Source: Acidimicrobiaceae bacterium (GTDB lineage Bacteria > Actinomycetota > Acidimicrobiia > Acidimicrobiales > Aldehydirespiratoraceae). From it: 64,000 nt of DNA. The notes beneath the pieces were generated by a model. The model was not told the origin of the DNA. It did no database searches and saw only the letters and a program-made list of their open reading frames with translations. A program made the position numbers and the translations under genes. This document shows, piece by piece, positions 54,122 to 63,051 of this stretch. Position 1 is the first letter of the stretch. Each line of letters starts with the position of its first letter. Location: positions 252,721-316,720 of the forward strand of contig VXYK01000055.1 of assembly GCA_009845995.1 (NCBI GenBank), read 5' to 3'.

Positions 54122-54916
54122 ATGGATCAGCTTGAGCCACGTCGCGTCCTGCTTGCGGGGGACACTCACGGCAACGGTCGTTGGGTCGGCAATCTCTGCA
54201 AGTTGGCCCAGCAGCACCGATGTGACGTGATCCTGCAACTCGGCGACTTCGGCTATTGGCCCCACACCTCCAAGGGACGCCGTTTTTTGGACCAAGTTGA
54301 CTGGCACGCCGAACGCTATGGGATCAGTTGTTTCTACTGGATCGACGGAAACCACGAAAACCACGACATGTTGGTTGAGGAGGAAGTTGACGCCGACGGA
54401 TTTGCAACCATCCGCGACCACTGCCGCTACGCCCCGCGCGGTCACCGCTGGCGCTGGGGGCAGGTCGATTTCGGGGCACTCGGTGGCGCGTTCTCGATGG
54501 ATCACCATTACCGCGTCGAAGGTGTGAATTGGTGGGCCGGCGAGATGCTTGCCGATACCGACGTGACGCGTCTGGGCGACGATCCGCTCGACGTGCTGCT
54601 GTGCCATGATGCACCCGAGGGTGCACCGATCCGAGAATTTGAGCTTCGGCCACGCGATGAATTGCTGTGCTTGCAAGTACGCGAGCGCATTCTGCAGGCG
54701 GTGAAAAACACACACCCCAAGCTGGTGCTTCATGGCCATTGGCATCGCCGTACCAGCAGCGAATTGACCTGGACAGCCGACAGCGATGAGGGATCTGAGC
54801 GGTTGTCCACACAGGTGGAGGGATTGGCCGCTGACAAGCAAGGCGATCATCGAGCTTGGGCAATCCTGGAAGTTGACCCTCTCGACTTCATCGACAGCGA
54901 AGCACAAGTATCGTAA
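54122..54916 (+). CDS. Metallophosphoesterase (calcineurin-like)
   Basis: 264 residues with the five phosphoesterase blocks in order: LLAGDTHGNGRW, ILQLGDFGYWP, WIDGNHENHD, VLLCHDAPEG and LVLHGHWHRR. Hydrolyses a phosphomonoester, phosphodiester or nucleotide; the substrate is not predictable. Start ATG 54122. Divergent from lacI across 107 bp; followed by an SDR gene after 39 bp. Confidence 0.9.
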   Translation: MDQLEPRRVLLAGDTHGNGRWVGNLCKLAQQHRCDVILQLGDFGYWPHTSKGRRFLDQVDWHAERYGISCFYWIDGNHENHDMLVEEEVDADGFATIRDHCRYAPRGHRWRWGQVDFGALGGAFSMDHHYRVEGVNWWAGEMLADTDVTRLGDDPLDVLLCHDAPEGAPIREFELRPRDELLCLQVRERILQAVKNTHPKLVLHGHWHRRTSSELTWTADSDEGSERLSTQVEGLAADKQGDHRAWAILEVDPLDFIDSEAQVS

Positions 54917-54955
54917 GCGCACTCGACTGCCGACTGACACAAAAGAGCGCTCCCC

Positions 54956-55774
54956 ATGCCGCAAGATCCCACCTATCCGTCGCTCACGGGCCAGGTCGTC
55001 CTGGTGACTGGTGCTGGAGCCGGAATCGGTCGGGCGATCGCGCGGCGATTCGCGGCTGTGGGCGCCAAGGTCGCCGTCAACGACTTGGACACCGAACGGG
55101 TTGAGCCCGTAGTGAGCGAGATCATTGCGAGTGGAGGCGAGGCAACACCGGCGGTGGCTGATGTCTCCGACTCCACACAGGTCAACTCCATGATCGATGC
55201 GATCATCGAAGCTCACGGCACGGTCGACGTGTTGGTCAACAACGCCGGGATAGTCAGCCCGATGCTGCACTTCTTTGAAGCGGACGAGGCCTGGTGGCGG
55301 CGAATAATCGACGTCAACCTCACTGGACACTTTCTGGTGTCACACCCCGTAGCTCGCATCATGGCCCGCAACGGCGGCGGCTGCATTATCAACATGAGCT
55401 CTGGTGGGGCAACCAAGGCGCACAGAGCCTTCACCGCCTATGACGCAACAAAGGGCGGCATCGAAGCGCTGACCAGAGCGATGGCGCTTGATCTTGGCCC
55501 CTACAACATTCGTGTCAACGCACTGATGCCCGGTTCCATCGACACCACGGGCATGCCGCTAGACGACCGCAAACTGAGGGGCGAGAACGTGCCGCTGGGA
55601 CGGATCGGCGAGGTCAGCGACATGACCGGGGCAGCTCTGTTTCTGGCATCTGAAGACGCCGGCTACATCACCGGAGACCTAATCAAAATTGACGGCGGCA
55701 TGACCGCGCAGCAGCGCTCCGCCACCGTCGACATCATGCCCCCCTCAGACTTTCCCAAACTCGAAGACCTCTAA
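54956..55774 (+). CDS. Short-chain dehydrogenase/reductase
   Basis: 272-residue classical SDR: VLVTGAGAGIGRAIARRF, NNAGIVSPML, catalytic Ser in IINMSSGGATKAH, Y-D-A-T-K catalytic motif in FTAYDATKGGIEAL, and the C-terminal DLIKIDGGMTAQ. FabG-like in pattern; D in VNDLDTERVEP suggests NAD preference. Substrate unknown; neighbours give no pathway. Confidence 0.93.
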   Translation: MPQDPTYPSLTGQVVLVTGAGAGIGRAIARRFAAVGAKVAVNDLDTERVEPVVSEIIASGGEATPAVADVSDSTQVNSMIDAIIEAHGTVDVLVNNAGIVSPMLHFFEADEAWWRRIIDVNLTGHFLVSHPVARIMARNGGGCIINMSSGGATKAHRAFTAYDATKGGIEALTRAMALDLGPYNIRVNALMPGSIDTTGMPLDDRKLRGENVPLGRIGEVSDMTGAALFLASEDAGYITGDLIKIDGGMTAQQRSATVDIMPPSDFPKLEDL

Positions 55775-55837
55775 TCGTGACGCAGCCGAACTGATCACCC
55801 GAAACCGTGGTCATCTAGGTGATCGGATTCGGTCGGA

Positions 55838-56401
55838 TCAGAGTTTGGCTATTGGGTCGCCTGTTTGAATGGTGCCGGGGTGAATAACTCGGGCGTTGAT
55901 GCCCCTGAGCTTGAGCGCCACACCGGCCTCGGAATTGACCCAGCGCAGGGCGTCGTGGCCATAGCGAACCTTGAATTTCCCGCAGCCCATGTGTGGTGCA
56001 GTTGTCACCTCGAGCGTGGCGTTGCCGATTTTCAGGCGAGTACCCGCTGGGGCGTTCGTTTCGCTGATATCGAAGTCGGCGTACAGCTGGTCTCCAGCCG
56101 CCGGCCATTCTTGAGTCGGCCCCGCGATCAGATCGAGCACGCGAGAGTTCATGATGGTGACCTGCCTGAGGGGGTCAGCGCTGCCGTCCTCGGTATGCCG
56201 GTCTCCTCTGGCAAGCCAGTTGTCACCCGCCAAGCCACTCTCCAAAGTGAGTTCGCCCTGTTCGACGATCTCGCGCTCATCGACCGCAGTTCGCGCCACG
56301 ATCAGCCGAAGCGTTCCATTCTCGCTGGGCGCATTCCGGATCTGCGCCAAGCCTGCTTCCAGTTCTTCGATCGTCCGATGAGTCATAGGTGCAGTCTGCA
56401 T
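55838..56401 (-). CDS. MOSC-domain protein
   Basis: 187 residues (or 182 from ATG 56386). MOSC fold typical of molybdenum-cofactor sulfurase C-termini and YiiM/YuaD-like proteins: LTLESGLAGDNWLARGD, RQVTIMNSRVLDLIAG and the conserved cysteine in TAPHMGCGKFKVRYG, followed by GVALKLRGINARVI. Such stand-alone MOSC proteins handle sulfur or reduce N-hydroxylated compounds with molybdenum cofactor; here the role is open. A perfect 15-bp palindrome touches the first ATG. Confidence 0.88.
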   Translation of the reverse strand: MQTAPMTHRTIEELEAGLAQIRNAPSENGTLRLIVARTAVDEREIVEQGELTLESGLAGDNWLARGDRHTEDGSADPLRQVTIMNSRVLDLIAGPTQEWPAAGDQLYADFDISETNAPAGTRLKIGNATLEVTTAPHMGCGKFKVRYGHDALRWVNSEAGVALKLRGINARVIHPGTIQTGDPIAKL

Positions 56402-56416
56402 GTTGTTTTGAACAAC
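56402..56416. promoter_or_regulatory. Palindrome at the MOSC gene start
   Basis: GTTGTT-TTG-AACAAC, perfect 6-bp arms around a 3-bp centre, directly adjacent to the MOSC ATG at 56401 and 15 bp upstream of the alternative ATG at 56386. Its place favours the downstream start and an operator role. Confidence 0.4.
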
Positions 56417-56461
56417 TGCTCACTGCACCGACGACTTCCTTCCCGCCATCCGCGCGGACAG

Positions 56462-58387
56462 CTAGTGGGCGGTGACTTCGGGGGCACCGACCCGATCGGC
56501 GATTGCCTGGCTGGAGCGGTCCAAGACTATGGCCATCATCACGATCGCGAAGCCGACCTCGAATCCAAGGCCGAGCTCGCTGTTCTTGACAGCTGAAATC
56601 GTTTCGAATCCGAGTCCGCCGCCACCGACGAGGCCTGAGATGATGACCATCGCCAAGACCAACATGATCACCTGGTTGACTCCCGCCATGATTGTTCTGG
56701 CGGCCAAAGGAATCCGCACGCCGAACATGGTCTGCCGCGGCCTGGCCCCGAACATCTGTGACGCCTCCACGCTTTCGGTCGGCACCTGTTTGATCCCGAG
56801 CGCGGCAAGCCGCACCCCCGGCACGATGGCGTACAGAATCGAGGCGATGAGTCCCGGCACAACCCCGATGGTGAACAGCGTCACCGCCGGAATGATGTAG
56901 ACCAGTGAGGGGATCGTCTGCAGTGCATCGAGTACCGGGCTGAGGGCGGCCTCCACTCGGCGGTGGCGTCCCGCCGCGATGCCGACTGGTATAGCCAACA
57001 GGATCGACAACACGACAGCAGCCACAACCTGCACGAAGGTGTCGATCGACAACTCCCACATGCCGATCAACAAGATCGATCCCATTGCACAGACGTTGAG
57101 CAGTGCTAGCCTCCAACCCTTCAACCATGCTCCCAGCGCCGCGGCCGAAGCGATTATCACCGGCCAGGCAACCGAATCGGTCAGGTAGTCACGAACCGGA
57201 ACGTAATACCAGGACACCACCGTGTCGTTGAAGTTGCGGGTGAACCAGCGCAGGTTGTCACGAGCCCATTTGACCCCGTCATCGATCGGATCGAACGCAC
57301 GGGTCTCCCACATTTCCGGAAACGCGATGTAGTTGGCGGAACGACCGAAGATGATCAGACCGATTACGCCACCGACGCAGAGAAGCACTGTTCTCCGTGA
57401 GGGGGCCGTAGCCCTGTCTTGGCCGACAACCGCTCGTCCGAGACGGTCAAGGACAGCCGCTATGGCCACCACTGCCAGCCCGGTGGCAACACCTCGTCCC
57501 GTCCTGCGCTGGCTCAAAGTGTCCATGGCTGACTGACCCAGGCCCCCCGCGCCGAGCAGGGTGGCCAAAACCACGATCCCCAACGCCATCATGATCGTCT
57601 AGGTGACGCCCGCCATGATCGTCGGCAACGCCATCGGAATCTGCACTTTGCGCAAGGTTTGCCAGCGGGTCGCGCCGAACATGGTCAATGCCTCCACCGA
57701 CTGTTCCGCGACCCCGCGAATGCCGAGGGTCGTCAAACGCACGACCGGCGGAAGGGCGTAGATAACCGTGGCCAACGTGGCCGGCACGGGGCCGATGCCG
57801 AAGAACATCACCATCGGCACGAAATAGACAGGGGCGGGAATCGTCTGCATGGCGTCGAGCACCGGCCGTATCGCAGTGTCGAACCCACGTCGGAACGCGG
57901 CCAGGATCCCGATCGGCACGCCGAGCGCCACCGACAAGACGATCGCCATACCCATCAGAGCCAACGTCTCTATGGTCACGTCCCAAAGGCCCACCAAACC
58001 TGGGTAGATGATCGCCAAAGAGGCTGCTATTGCCGATTTCCAGGCGCGCGTCCTAGCGATGTACAAGAAGATGGCAATCGGGATCACGAACCAAGGGACC
58101 CACAGCAGGGTGTCCTCGATTGTTTCGAGACCCGTGCTCACAAGCGACGTGAGCGGGCGGAAGATGACCGTGAACAGCCAATTGCTGCTGCGATTCTGCT
58201 GAGCCCAACTGGCAAAATCGTCGAGCGGGTCGGAAAAGGTCTCATCAAGGTATTCGGGCAGTTGGGTCCCAGCGAAGATCAACTGCAGAGCGACCAAGGC
58301 CAGCGGCACAACAATCCACATGGCGCGCCGCTGCCAGTCGGCCGTTGGATAGGAAGATCTGGACTCCAATGGCGCTGCGGCCGTCAT
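56462..58387 (-). pseudogene. proW: Glycine betaine/proline ABC permease (two fused ProW domains), amber-interrupted
   Basis: 641 codons with one TAG at 57599-57601. The 5' part (58387-57602) holds a ProW-like permease domain ending LPTIMAGVT; the frame resumes at once with TIMMALGIVVLATLLGAGGL, the rest of the same EAA-loop helix, and runs through a second full permease domain (MELSIDTFVQVVAAVV, LDALQTIPSLVYIIPAV, AGVNQVIMLVLAMVI). The homologous position in the second copy has Gln (GVNQ), so TAG most simply arose from CAG. ATG 58387 overlaps the proV stop (ATGA). The fused double permease is usual in this transporter group. Confidence 0.85.
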
Positions 58388-59421
58388 GGCTGTGGCCGAA
58401 TAAGGCGGGTCACAGCCGAGCGGTCGATGCGTCCGATCGCGGTGTTCTGCTCATCGAGAACGGCAATATCCTCTGTATTCGCCACGAGTAACGGCAAAAC
58501 CGTCTCAAGGCTCTCGCTGGCGGGAACCCCGTGTTGGGGAGTAGATCCGTCGAGTTCTGTGACTACATCACCGACACGCAGCACTTTGACTCGGGGCACT
58601 CCCTTGACGAACTCTTCCACATATTCGGTCGCCGGGTTCATAATCAACTCGGCGGCTGTCCCGACCTGGTCGAACTCGCCGTCCTTCATCACCGCGATGC
58701 GGTCACCGAGTTTTATCGCTTCATCAAAATCATGGGTGACGAAGATCACCGTTCCGTTTATCCCGGCTCGGATGCGCAGCAGTTCATCTTGCATATCCCG
58801 GCGGATCAGCGGGTCCAGAGCCGAGAATGGTTCGTCGAAAAAGAGCACAGTAGGTTCAACTACGAGAGCTCGGGCCAAACCGACGCGTTGTTGCATTCCT
58901 CCAGAAAGCTGGTGGGGGTAGCTGCCGGCGCAGCCCTCCAGACCGACCAAGTTGAGCATTTCGTCGGCCTTCGAGTGCCGAGTCTTACGGTCGATTCCCT
59001 GTACTTCGAGACCGTAGGCAACATTGTCGATCACTCGTCGATGCCAGAAAAGCCCGAAATGTTGGAACACCATCGAGAGCTTGGCGCGTCTGACTGCACG
59101 TAGTTCCGCCTCGTTCATGGCTGTCAGATCCTCGCCTTCGAGGATCACCGAACCACGCGACAGGGGCGAGAGCCGAGCCACGCACCGCAACAGAGTCGAC
59201 TTTCCCGAACCGGAAAGACCCATGATCACGAAGGTCTCACCGTGGTACGCGTCAAAGGACACATCGCGTGCCCCTATGGTGCAGCCTGTCGCCTCGCGTA
59301 CTTCAGCGCGGCGCGAGGCCCCGGTGTCGGTCATCTCCAGCGCCCTTTGGGGACGGTTTCCGAAGATCTTCTAGATTCCTCGTGCCGACAGGCAGGGGCT
59401 GGAGATGGCCTCACCGATCAC
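58384..59421 (-). pseudogene. proV: Glycine betaine/proline ABC ATPase ProV with in-frame amber at codon 17
   Basis: A GAGGAG ribosome-binding site precedes GTG 59421; 16 codons later TAG (59371-59373) interrupts, then KIFGNRPQRAL and the rest of a normal ProV follow. E. coli ProV has LYKIFG at this point and many homologues have LWKIFG, so the stop replaces an aromatic codon (TAC or TGG to TAG). The ATPase is otherwise intact: FVIMGLSGSGKSTLLR, YPHQLSGGMQQRVGLARAL, VLFFDEPFSALDPLIRRDMQ, and a C-terminal CBS-like domain. Internal reinitiation at ATG 59334 would give a 316-residue protein lacking the first strand. Confidence 0.85.
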
Positions 59422-59441
59422 AGGGGGACTCCTCTATTGAC

Positions 59442-59736
59442 TTACCCGATCCAAGCTGACCATACGCCTTCGTTGTCCGCTATCCACTGCGCGGCCACTT
59501 CATCGACATCCTCACCATCGAGTTCCACCGGGGGAAGCATCGAGAGTTGATCGTCGTTGGTGATCGTGAACGCTGAGAGGAAGTCGTATACCGCAGGGGC
59601 TTTGTCGGCCAACTTGCCCGACACGGCCTTGATGATGACGTCCTCGGGATATTCGCAGTCCACGCCGCCGTCGCCGCTGGCTGCGCTGGCGCCGCATTCC
59701 TCGGTGTATGGCGGGAGGGTGACCTGAACGAGGAGC
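59442..59736 (-). pseudogene. C-terminal remnant of glycine betaine-binding protein
   Basis: Reading the minus-strand frame ending in TAA at 59442: VQVTLPPYTEECGASAASGD, VDCEYPEDVIIKAVSGKL, then ELDGEDVDEVAAQWIADNEG and VWSAWIG. This is the last third or less of an OpuAC/ProX-type substrate-binding protein. The N-terminal 200 or so residues and the signal peptide are absent: the sequence switches directly to a TetR gene on the other strand. Together with the broken proV and proW it is a dead betaine transporter. Confidence 0.8.
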
Positions 59737-60236
59737 CCAGGGAGTTCAAGGCCTCACCTTGCAGAGCGTCGCCACTGAGGCAGGGCTCAGCAAAGGTGGT
59801 CTCCTCTACCATTTCTCGTCCAAAGAAGAACTGGTGACAGCGCTGCTTCACGATGCCATGGAACGGGTGGGCACCGATCTCCAACAACTTGTCAACGGAG
59901 GCGAGAAGGGCGCGTTCGCTCGAGCCTATGTGGAGTACGTTCGAGCGCCCGATGCCTACTGGGAAGAATCAGCGACAAGCGTGTTCGCTGCCGCCGCGCT
60001 CGAACCGGGCCGCCTGAAACAGGTGCAGCAGCTCTTCGAGGAATGGCAAACCAGGCTGATCGAAGACGACGAGCTGGATCCGAGGCTGGCGTTGCTCGTC
60101 AGAATCGCATGTGACGGCTTATGGCTGATCGATCTGTTCGGTCTGGCGCCCTCCCACCGATGAGCAACGAGCGGAGGTGCTGGATTTTCTGATCCAGTCC
60201 ATCGAATTGAGCGGAACCAACGACCAGGGGTTCTAG
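59723..60236 (+). pseudogene. TetR-family regulator remnant, 5'-truncated and frameshifted
   Basis: The plus frame after a TGA at 59720-59722 reads PERGAQGVQGLTLQSVATEA, then GLSKGGLLYHFSSKEELVTA, the TetR helix-turn-helix without its first helix and start codon. The frame ends early at 60163 (LAPSHR-stop). Shifting by one base near 60150-60158 restores TDEQRAEVLDFLIQSIE, the normal TetR tail, to TAG at 60234-60236. So the gene has a lost 5' end and a one-base frameshift. It was probably the divergent regulator of the betaine transporter. Confidence 0.8.
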
Positions 60237-61453
60237 GGCCCGCAATCGACGCAGGACACGTCTTCGATGGGTTCGTCAGCGGCGAGATACTCGGTCAGCC
60301 AGTCAACGAACACGACTCCTTGGACTTCCAGGGTGTACATCGTGTCGCTCCCGAGAATCGTGTGATCGGTGCCCGGTGCCAGATAACTGCTGACCGTGAC
60401 TCCTTCGGCCTCGATGTAGACTTCGTTGTTCCTGATCAGCTGGTCCATATTGTTAGCGTCGAATCCGGCCAGTTCCGCAAAGCTCAGTTGCGTGCTGTCG
60501 AACGCGTTGTCGAAGCGGGCGAAGCGAATATCGGGATCATGAAGGCCGGCTTGGATGAACATCTCGGGTACCCCCCATTCCTGTGGAGTTATTCCCTCGT
60601 TCACGGGCCAGTCGGGGACAACCGAGAATGCACCCCACAGTGAACCGATAAAGGCGTTGATGGCAGGATCGCTCGGATAGGCGCCCGAGGCGTCAGCCAC
60701 GACGGACACCTTGGCGTCCGGATAGAGGTCCGACACCAGACCTCCGAAGAAGGGGGCAGCAACAGAGCCTGCACTCGATCCTGCGACAACGACTTCGGTT
60801 GCGTCGGGAAAACGCGAATGGAGTTCGGCCAAAGCCTTGGAAGCATTGGCAAACCCATTGTGGTAGACGGTCAGATCTTCGCTGTATTGGTGGACGTTGT
60901 TGCCGATATGAACATCGCCGGTGCAGTACGGGGCACCTACGAAGGAACTGCCGGCCAACGGATTGGCGGGATTGGAGAAGTCGAAGATGCCTCCCGCTCC
61001 CGTCGGGTCATCGCTCTCGCCGGTGGTCACCGAGTAGGTGCCGTCCGTGAACGAACAAGTGGCAGCGGTGAAGCAGGCACCGCCGCCCTCAAGGTAGAAA
61101 ACCACGCGTTTGGGATCGGCCTCTCGAACCCAGAAGCTGTAGTCGCTGCCGTCAGCACACATGCAATCGTCACCGCCCGCGACTTGTTCCCACAGACCCG
61201 CTGGAGGCAGTGTCGTCGTGGTCGTGGTTTCGGTGGTAGTCGTTGTTGTGGTGGAGGTGGTGGTCGCGGCTGCCTCAGTGGTCGTACTGGTGGGTGCAGT
61301 CGTGGTTGCCGGGGTGGTCGTAGACGTGGTTTGCGGCGTGTCGCTCGGCGCCGACTCTTCGGTGTCGTCTCCACCGCAACTCGCTGCCACCAGCGCCAGA
61401 GCCAGCAACAAGACCCCCACCCGAAATACCAGCGCACGACTGCGTTTTGCCAT
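60233..61453 (-). CDS. Pectinacetylesterase/Notum-family lipoprotein
   Basis: 406 residues. Signal peptide ends LALALVAASCGG, then a 65-residue Thr-rich stalk, then an alpha/beta-hydrolase of the pectinacetylesterase-Notum family: VVFYLEGGGACFTAATC, the nucleophile in VVVAGSSAGSVAAPFFGG, Asp in the AGLHDPDIRFARFDNAFDST region and His in LAPGTDHTILG. Family members remove acyl groups from pectin or from palmitoylated proteins. Surface-anchored deacylation of a polysaccharide is the likely role here. Confidence 0.88.
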   Translation of the reverse strand: MAKRSRALVFRVGVLLLALALVAASCGGDDTEESAPSDTPQTTSTTTPATTTAPTSTTTEAAATTTSTTTTTTTETTTTTTLPPAGLWEQVAGGDDCMCADGSDYSFWVREADPKRVVFYLEGGGACFTAATCSFTDGTYSVTTGESDDPTGAGGIFDFSNPANPLAGSSFVGAPYCTGDVHIGNNVHQYSEDLTVYHNGFANASKALAELHSRFPDATEVVVAGSSAGSVAAPFFGGLVSDLYPDAKVSVVADASGAYPSDPAINAFIGSLWGAFSVVPDWPVNEGITPQEWGVPEMFIQAGLHDPDIRFARFDNAFDSTQLSFAELAGFDANNMDQLIRNNEVYIEAEGVTVSSYLAPGTDHTILGSDTMYTLEVQGVVFVDWLTEYLAADEPIEDVSCVDCGP

Positions 61454-61514
61454 GAAGCACCTTACACCCGCCTACGCTGGATGCACGCACCGTTGAGACC
61501 CGAGGAGAAGGCCA

Positions 61515-62327
61515 ATGACCGACACCCGACAAGAACGCGACCTTGAGGAATTGGCGCGGGTTCAAGAAGAGTTTTCTTTGGAGTTGCCCTCGGAAGCCGA
61601 CGACCTGGTGACCGAGCGACAACAACGTAAGGAATCCCTCGCCGCAGGTCTGAGAGTCATGGGACGACTTCATCTCGCGGAAGGAGTTGCCGGCCATGTG
61701 ACCGTAAGAGACCCCGAACATCTCGATCACTTCTGGGTCAACCCCTTCGGTCACAACTTCAAGTACATGACGGTTTCAGATCTCATTCTGGTCAACCACG
61801 AAGGCCGAGTCGTCGAGGGCGACCGTCCAGTCAACACCGCCGCATTCGCTATCCACTCACAAATCCATGCGGCGCGTCCTGACGTGATCGCGGCTGCGCA
61901 TTCTCACTCGATGTACGGCAAGACCTTCTCAGCGCTGGGTGAGCCTCTCAAAATGATCAGCCAAGACTCCACAATGTTCTACAACGACGTGGCGCTTTGT
62001 GACGCGGGCAGCGGCGCTGTCGTTCTGGATGTCGAGACGGGTCGCCAGATGGCTGCGGCGCTCGGCGACAAGAAAGCGCTCATCCATCAGAACCATGGAC
62101 TGATCACCGTCGGCGGGAGCGTCGATGCGGCAGTGTGGTGGTTTGTTGCTCTTGAACGCTGCTGCCAAAGCCAGTTGCTCGCCCAAGCCGCGGGGGATCC
62201 CATCGAGATCCCCGAGCACCTGTGTACCGAGGGGTACCGACAGCAGGGATCAGACTTGGCGGGTTGGTTCCAATTCCAGCCCTGGCGGGATGAACTGATG
62301 CGCGAGGAACCCGAATTCCTGAACTGA
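61515..62327 (+). CDS. Class II aldolase/adducin-family protein
   Basis: 270 residues. Zinc-site histidines in VIAAAHSHSMYGKTFSALG (HxH) and the C-terminal ALIHQNHGLITVGGSVDAAV; substrate loop GHVTVRDPEHLDHFWVNPFG. Family covers fuculose- and ribulose-phosphate aldolases, and bacterial decarboxylase-like members; the FWVNPFGHNF signature is common in the uncharacterised subgroup. Starts 61 bp from the divergent esterase, followed by a TetR gene whose operator overlaps its stop codon. Confidence 0.9.
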   Translation: MTDTRQERDLEELARVQEEFSLELPSEADDLVTERQQRKESLAAGLRVMGRLHLAEGVAGHVTVRDPEHLDHFWVNPFGHNFKYMTVSDLILVNHEGRVVEGDRPVNTAAFAIHSQIHAARPDVIAAAHSHSMYGKTFSALGEPLKMISQDSTMFYNDVALCDAGSGAVVLDVETGRQMAAALGDKKALIHQNHGLITVGGSVDAAVWWFVALERCCQSQLLAQAAGDPIEIPEHLCTEGYRQQGSDLAGWFQFQPWRDELMREEPEFLN

Positions 62328-62340
62328 ACGAACGTTCAGT
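62325..62340. promoter_or_regulatory. TetR-type operator
   Basis: CTGAACG-AA-CGTTCAG: perfect 7-bp arms with a 2-bp centre, covering the expected -35 region of the following TetR gene (-10 TAGAAT at 62349-62354) and overlapping the aldolase stop codon. Fits autorepression. Confidence 0.65.
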
Positions 62341-62360
62341 ATTCTCGCTAGAATAAGCGG

Positions 62361-62945
62361 GTGAACCGATCCGATACGCAGGAGCAGATTCTCGACGCAG
62401 TTGGTTCTGTGATTCTGCGCGAGGGGATCGGTGGGGCGAGTATGCGGACGGTGGCCAAAGAAGCCGAAGTTTCGGTCGGTCTGCTCAGCTACCACTTCGA
62501 TGACAAGCAAACGCTGATCCTGGCCGTGTTCCAAAGAGCAACCGACCGGCTGTTCGACGCCTGTGCCAATGCCGAGGAGGAGCACGATGACCCTGCCGAC
62601 AAGTTTCGGGCGTTCCTGCGCGGCGCGTTCACCGATGAATTCCTGAACGGCAGCTATCTGGCATTGCGCATCGCACTCTGGGCACTGGCTCTCACCGAAG
62701 ACGGTGTGGCCGAAGTCGACGCCGAGTTCTACGAGCGCTACTCGTCACGTTTTCGTGAACTGGTGAGTGCGGCTCGACCAGAGCTCCCCGAACCCATCGT
62801 CGCGGACCGAGTGCAAGACCTGATCGCCAGCTCCAACGGACTCTGGCTCAACTGGGCTCGTTGGCAGGACAACGAGGCTTTGGAACGCGGGCTCAAACAC
62901 TGCGAAGACCTCACCTTGGACGGAGAAATTCGCGGCCGCGCCTAA
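62361..62945 (+). CDS. TetR-family regulator (BetI-like), probably leaderless
   Basis: 194 residues from GTG 62361. Helix-turn-helix in TQEQILDAVGSVILREGIGG, ASMRTVAKEAEVSVGLLSYH and FDDKQTLILAVF; C-terminal domain resembles BetI-type regulators (TetR_C_6). The -10-like TAGAAT lies 6 bp upstream of the start codon and there is no ribosome-binding site, so the transcript likely begins at or near the GTG. Palindromic operator directly upstream. The regulated genes may be itself and the downstream FAH-family hydrolase. Confidence 0.92.
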   Translation: MNRSDTQEQILDAVGSVILREGIGGASMRTVAKEAEVSVGLLSYHFDDKQTLILAVFQRATDRLFDACANAEEEHDDPADKFRAFLRGAFTDEFLNGSYLALRIALWALALTEDGVAEVDAEFYERYSSRFRELVSAARPELPEPIVADRVQDLIASSNGLWLNWARWQDNEALERGLKHCEDLTLDGEIRGRA

Positions 62946-63051
62946 CTCCGCGCCTGCTTCGCGCTGCTATACATGGCACAGCAAACGTGGCGTTTATCGT
63001 CAGAACGCGCGTTCATCTCCAGGAACACATAGGGGCAAATCAAGGACACTC

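Noticed and set aside
53990..55330. 446-codon minus-strand open frame
   Set aside because: Antisense to the metallophosphoesterase and SDR genes, both with intact motifs; composition typical of a shadow.
57431..57592. Second permease as an independent gene starting at 57592
   Set aside because: The proposed start is in the middle of a permease helix; homology runs through the TAG without interruption, so it is one broken gene.
57659..58921. 420-codon plus-strand open frame over the betaine transporter
   Set aside because: Antisense to the permease and ATPase coding sequence, whose homology is clear despite the amber codons; the translation has no domain.
14600..59373. Genome-wide recoding of TAG as a sense codon
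   Set aside because: Many intact genes of normal length terminate with TAG (for example bioB, the Rieske oxygenase, the SDR ending at 9054, the ERG4-like gene, glgB), so TAG works as a stop.
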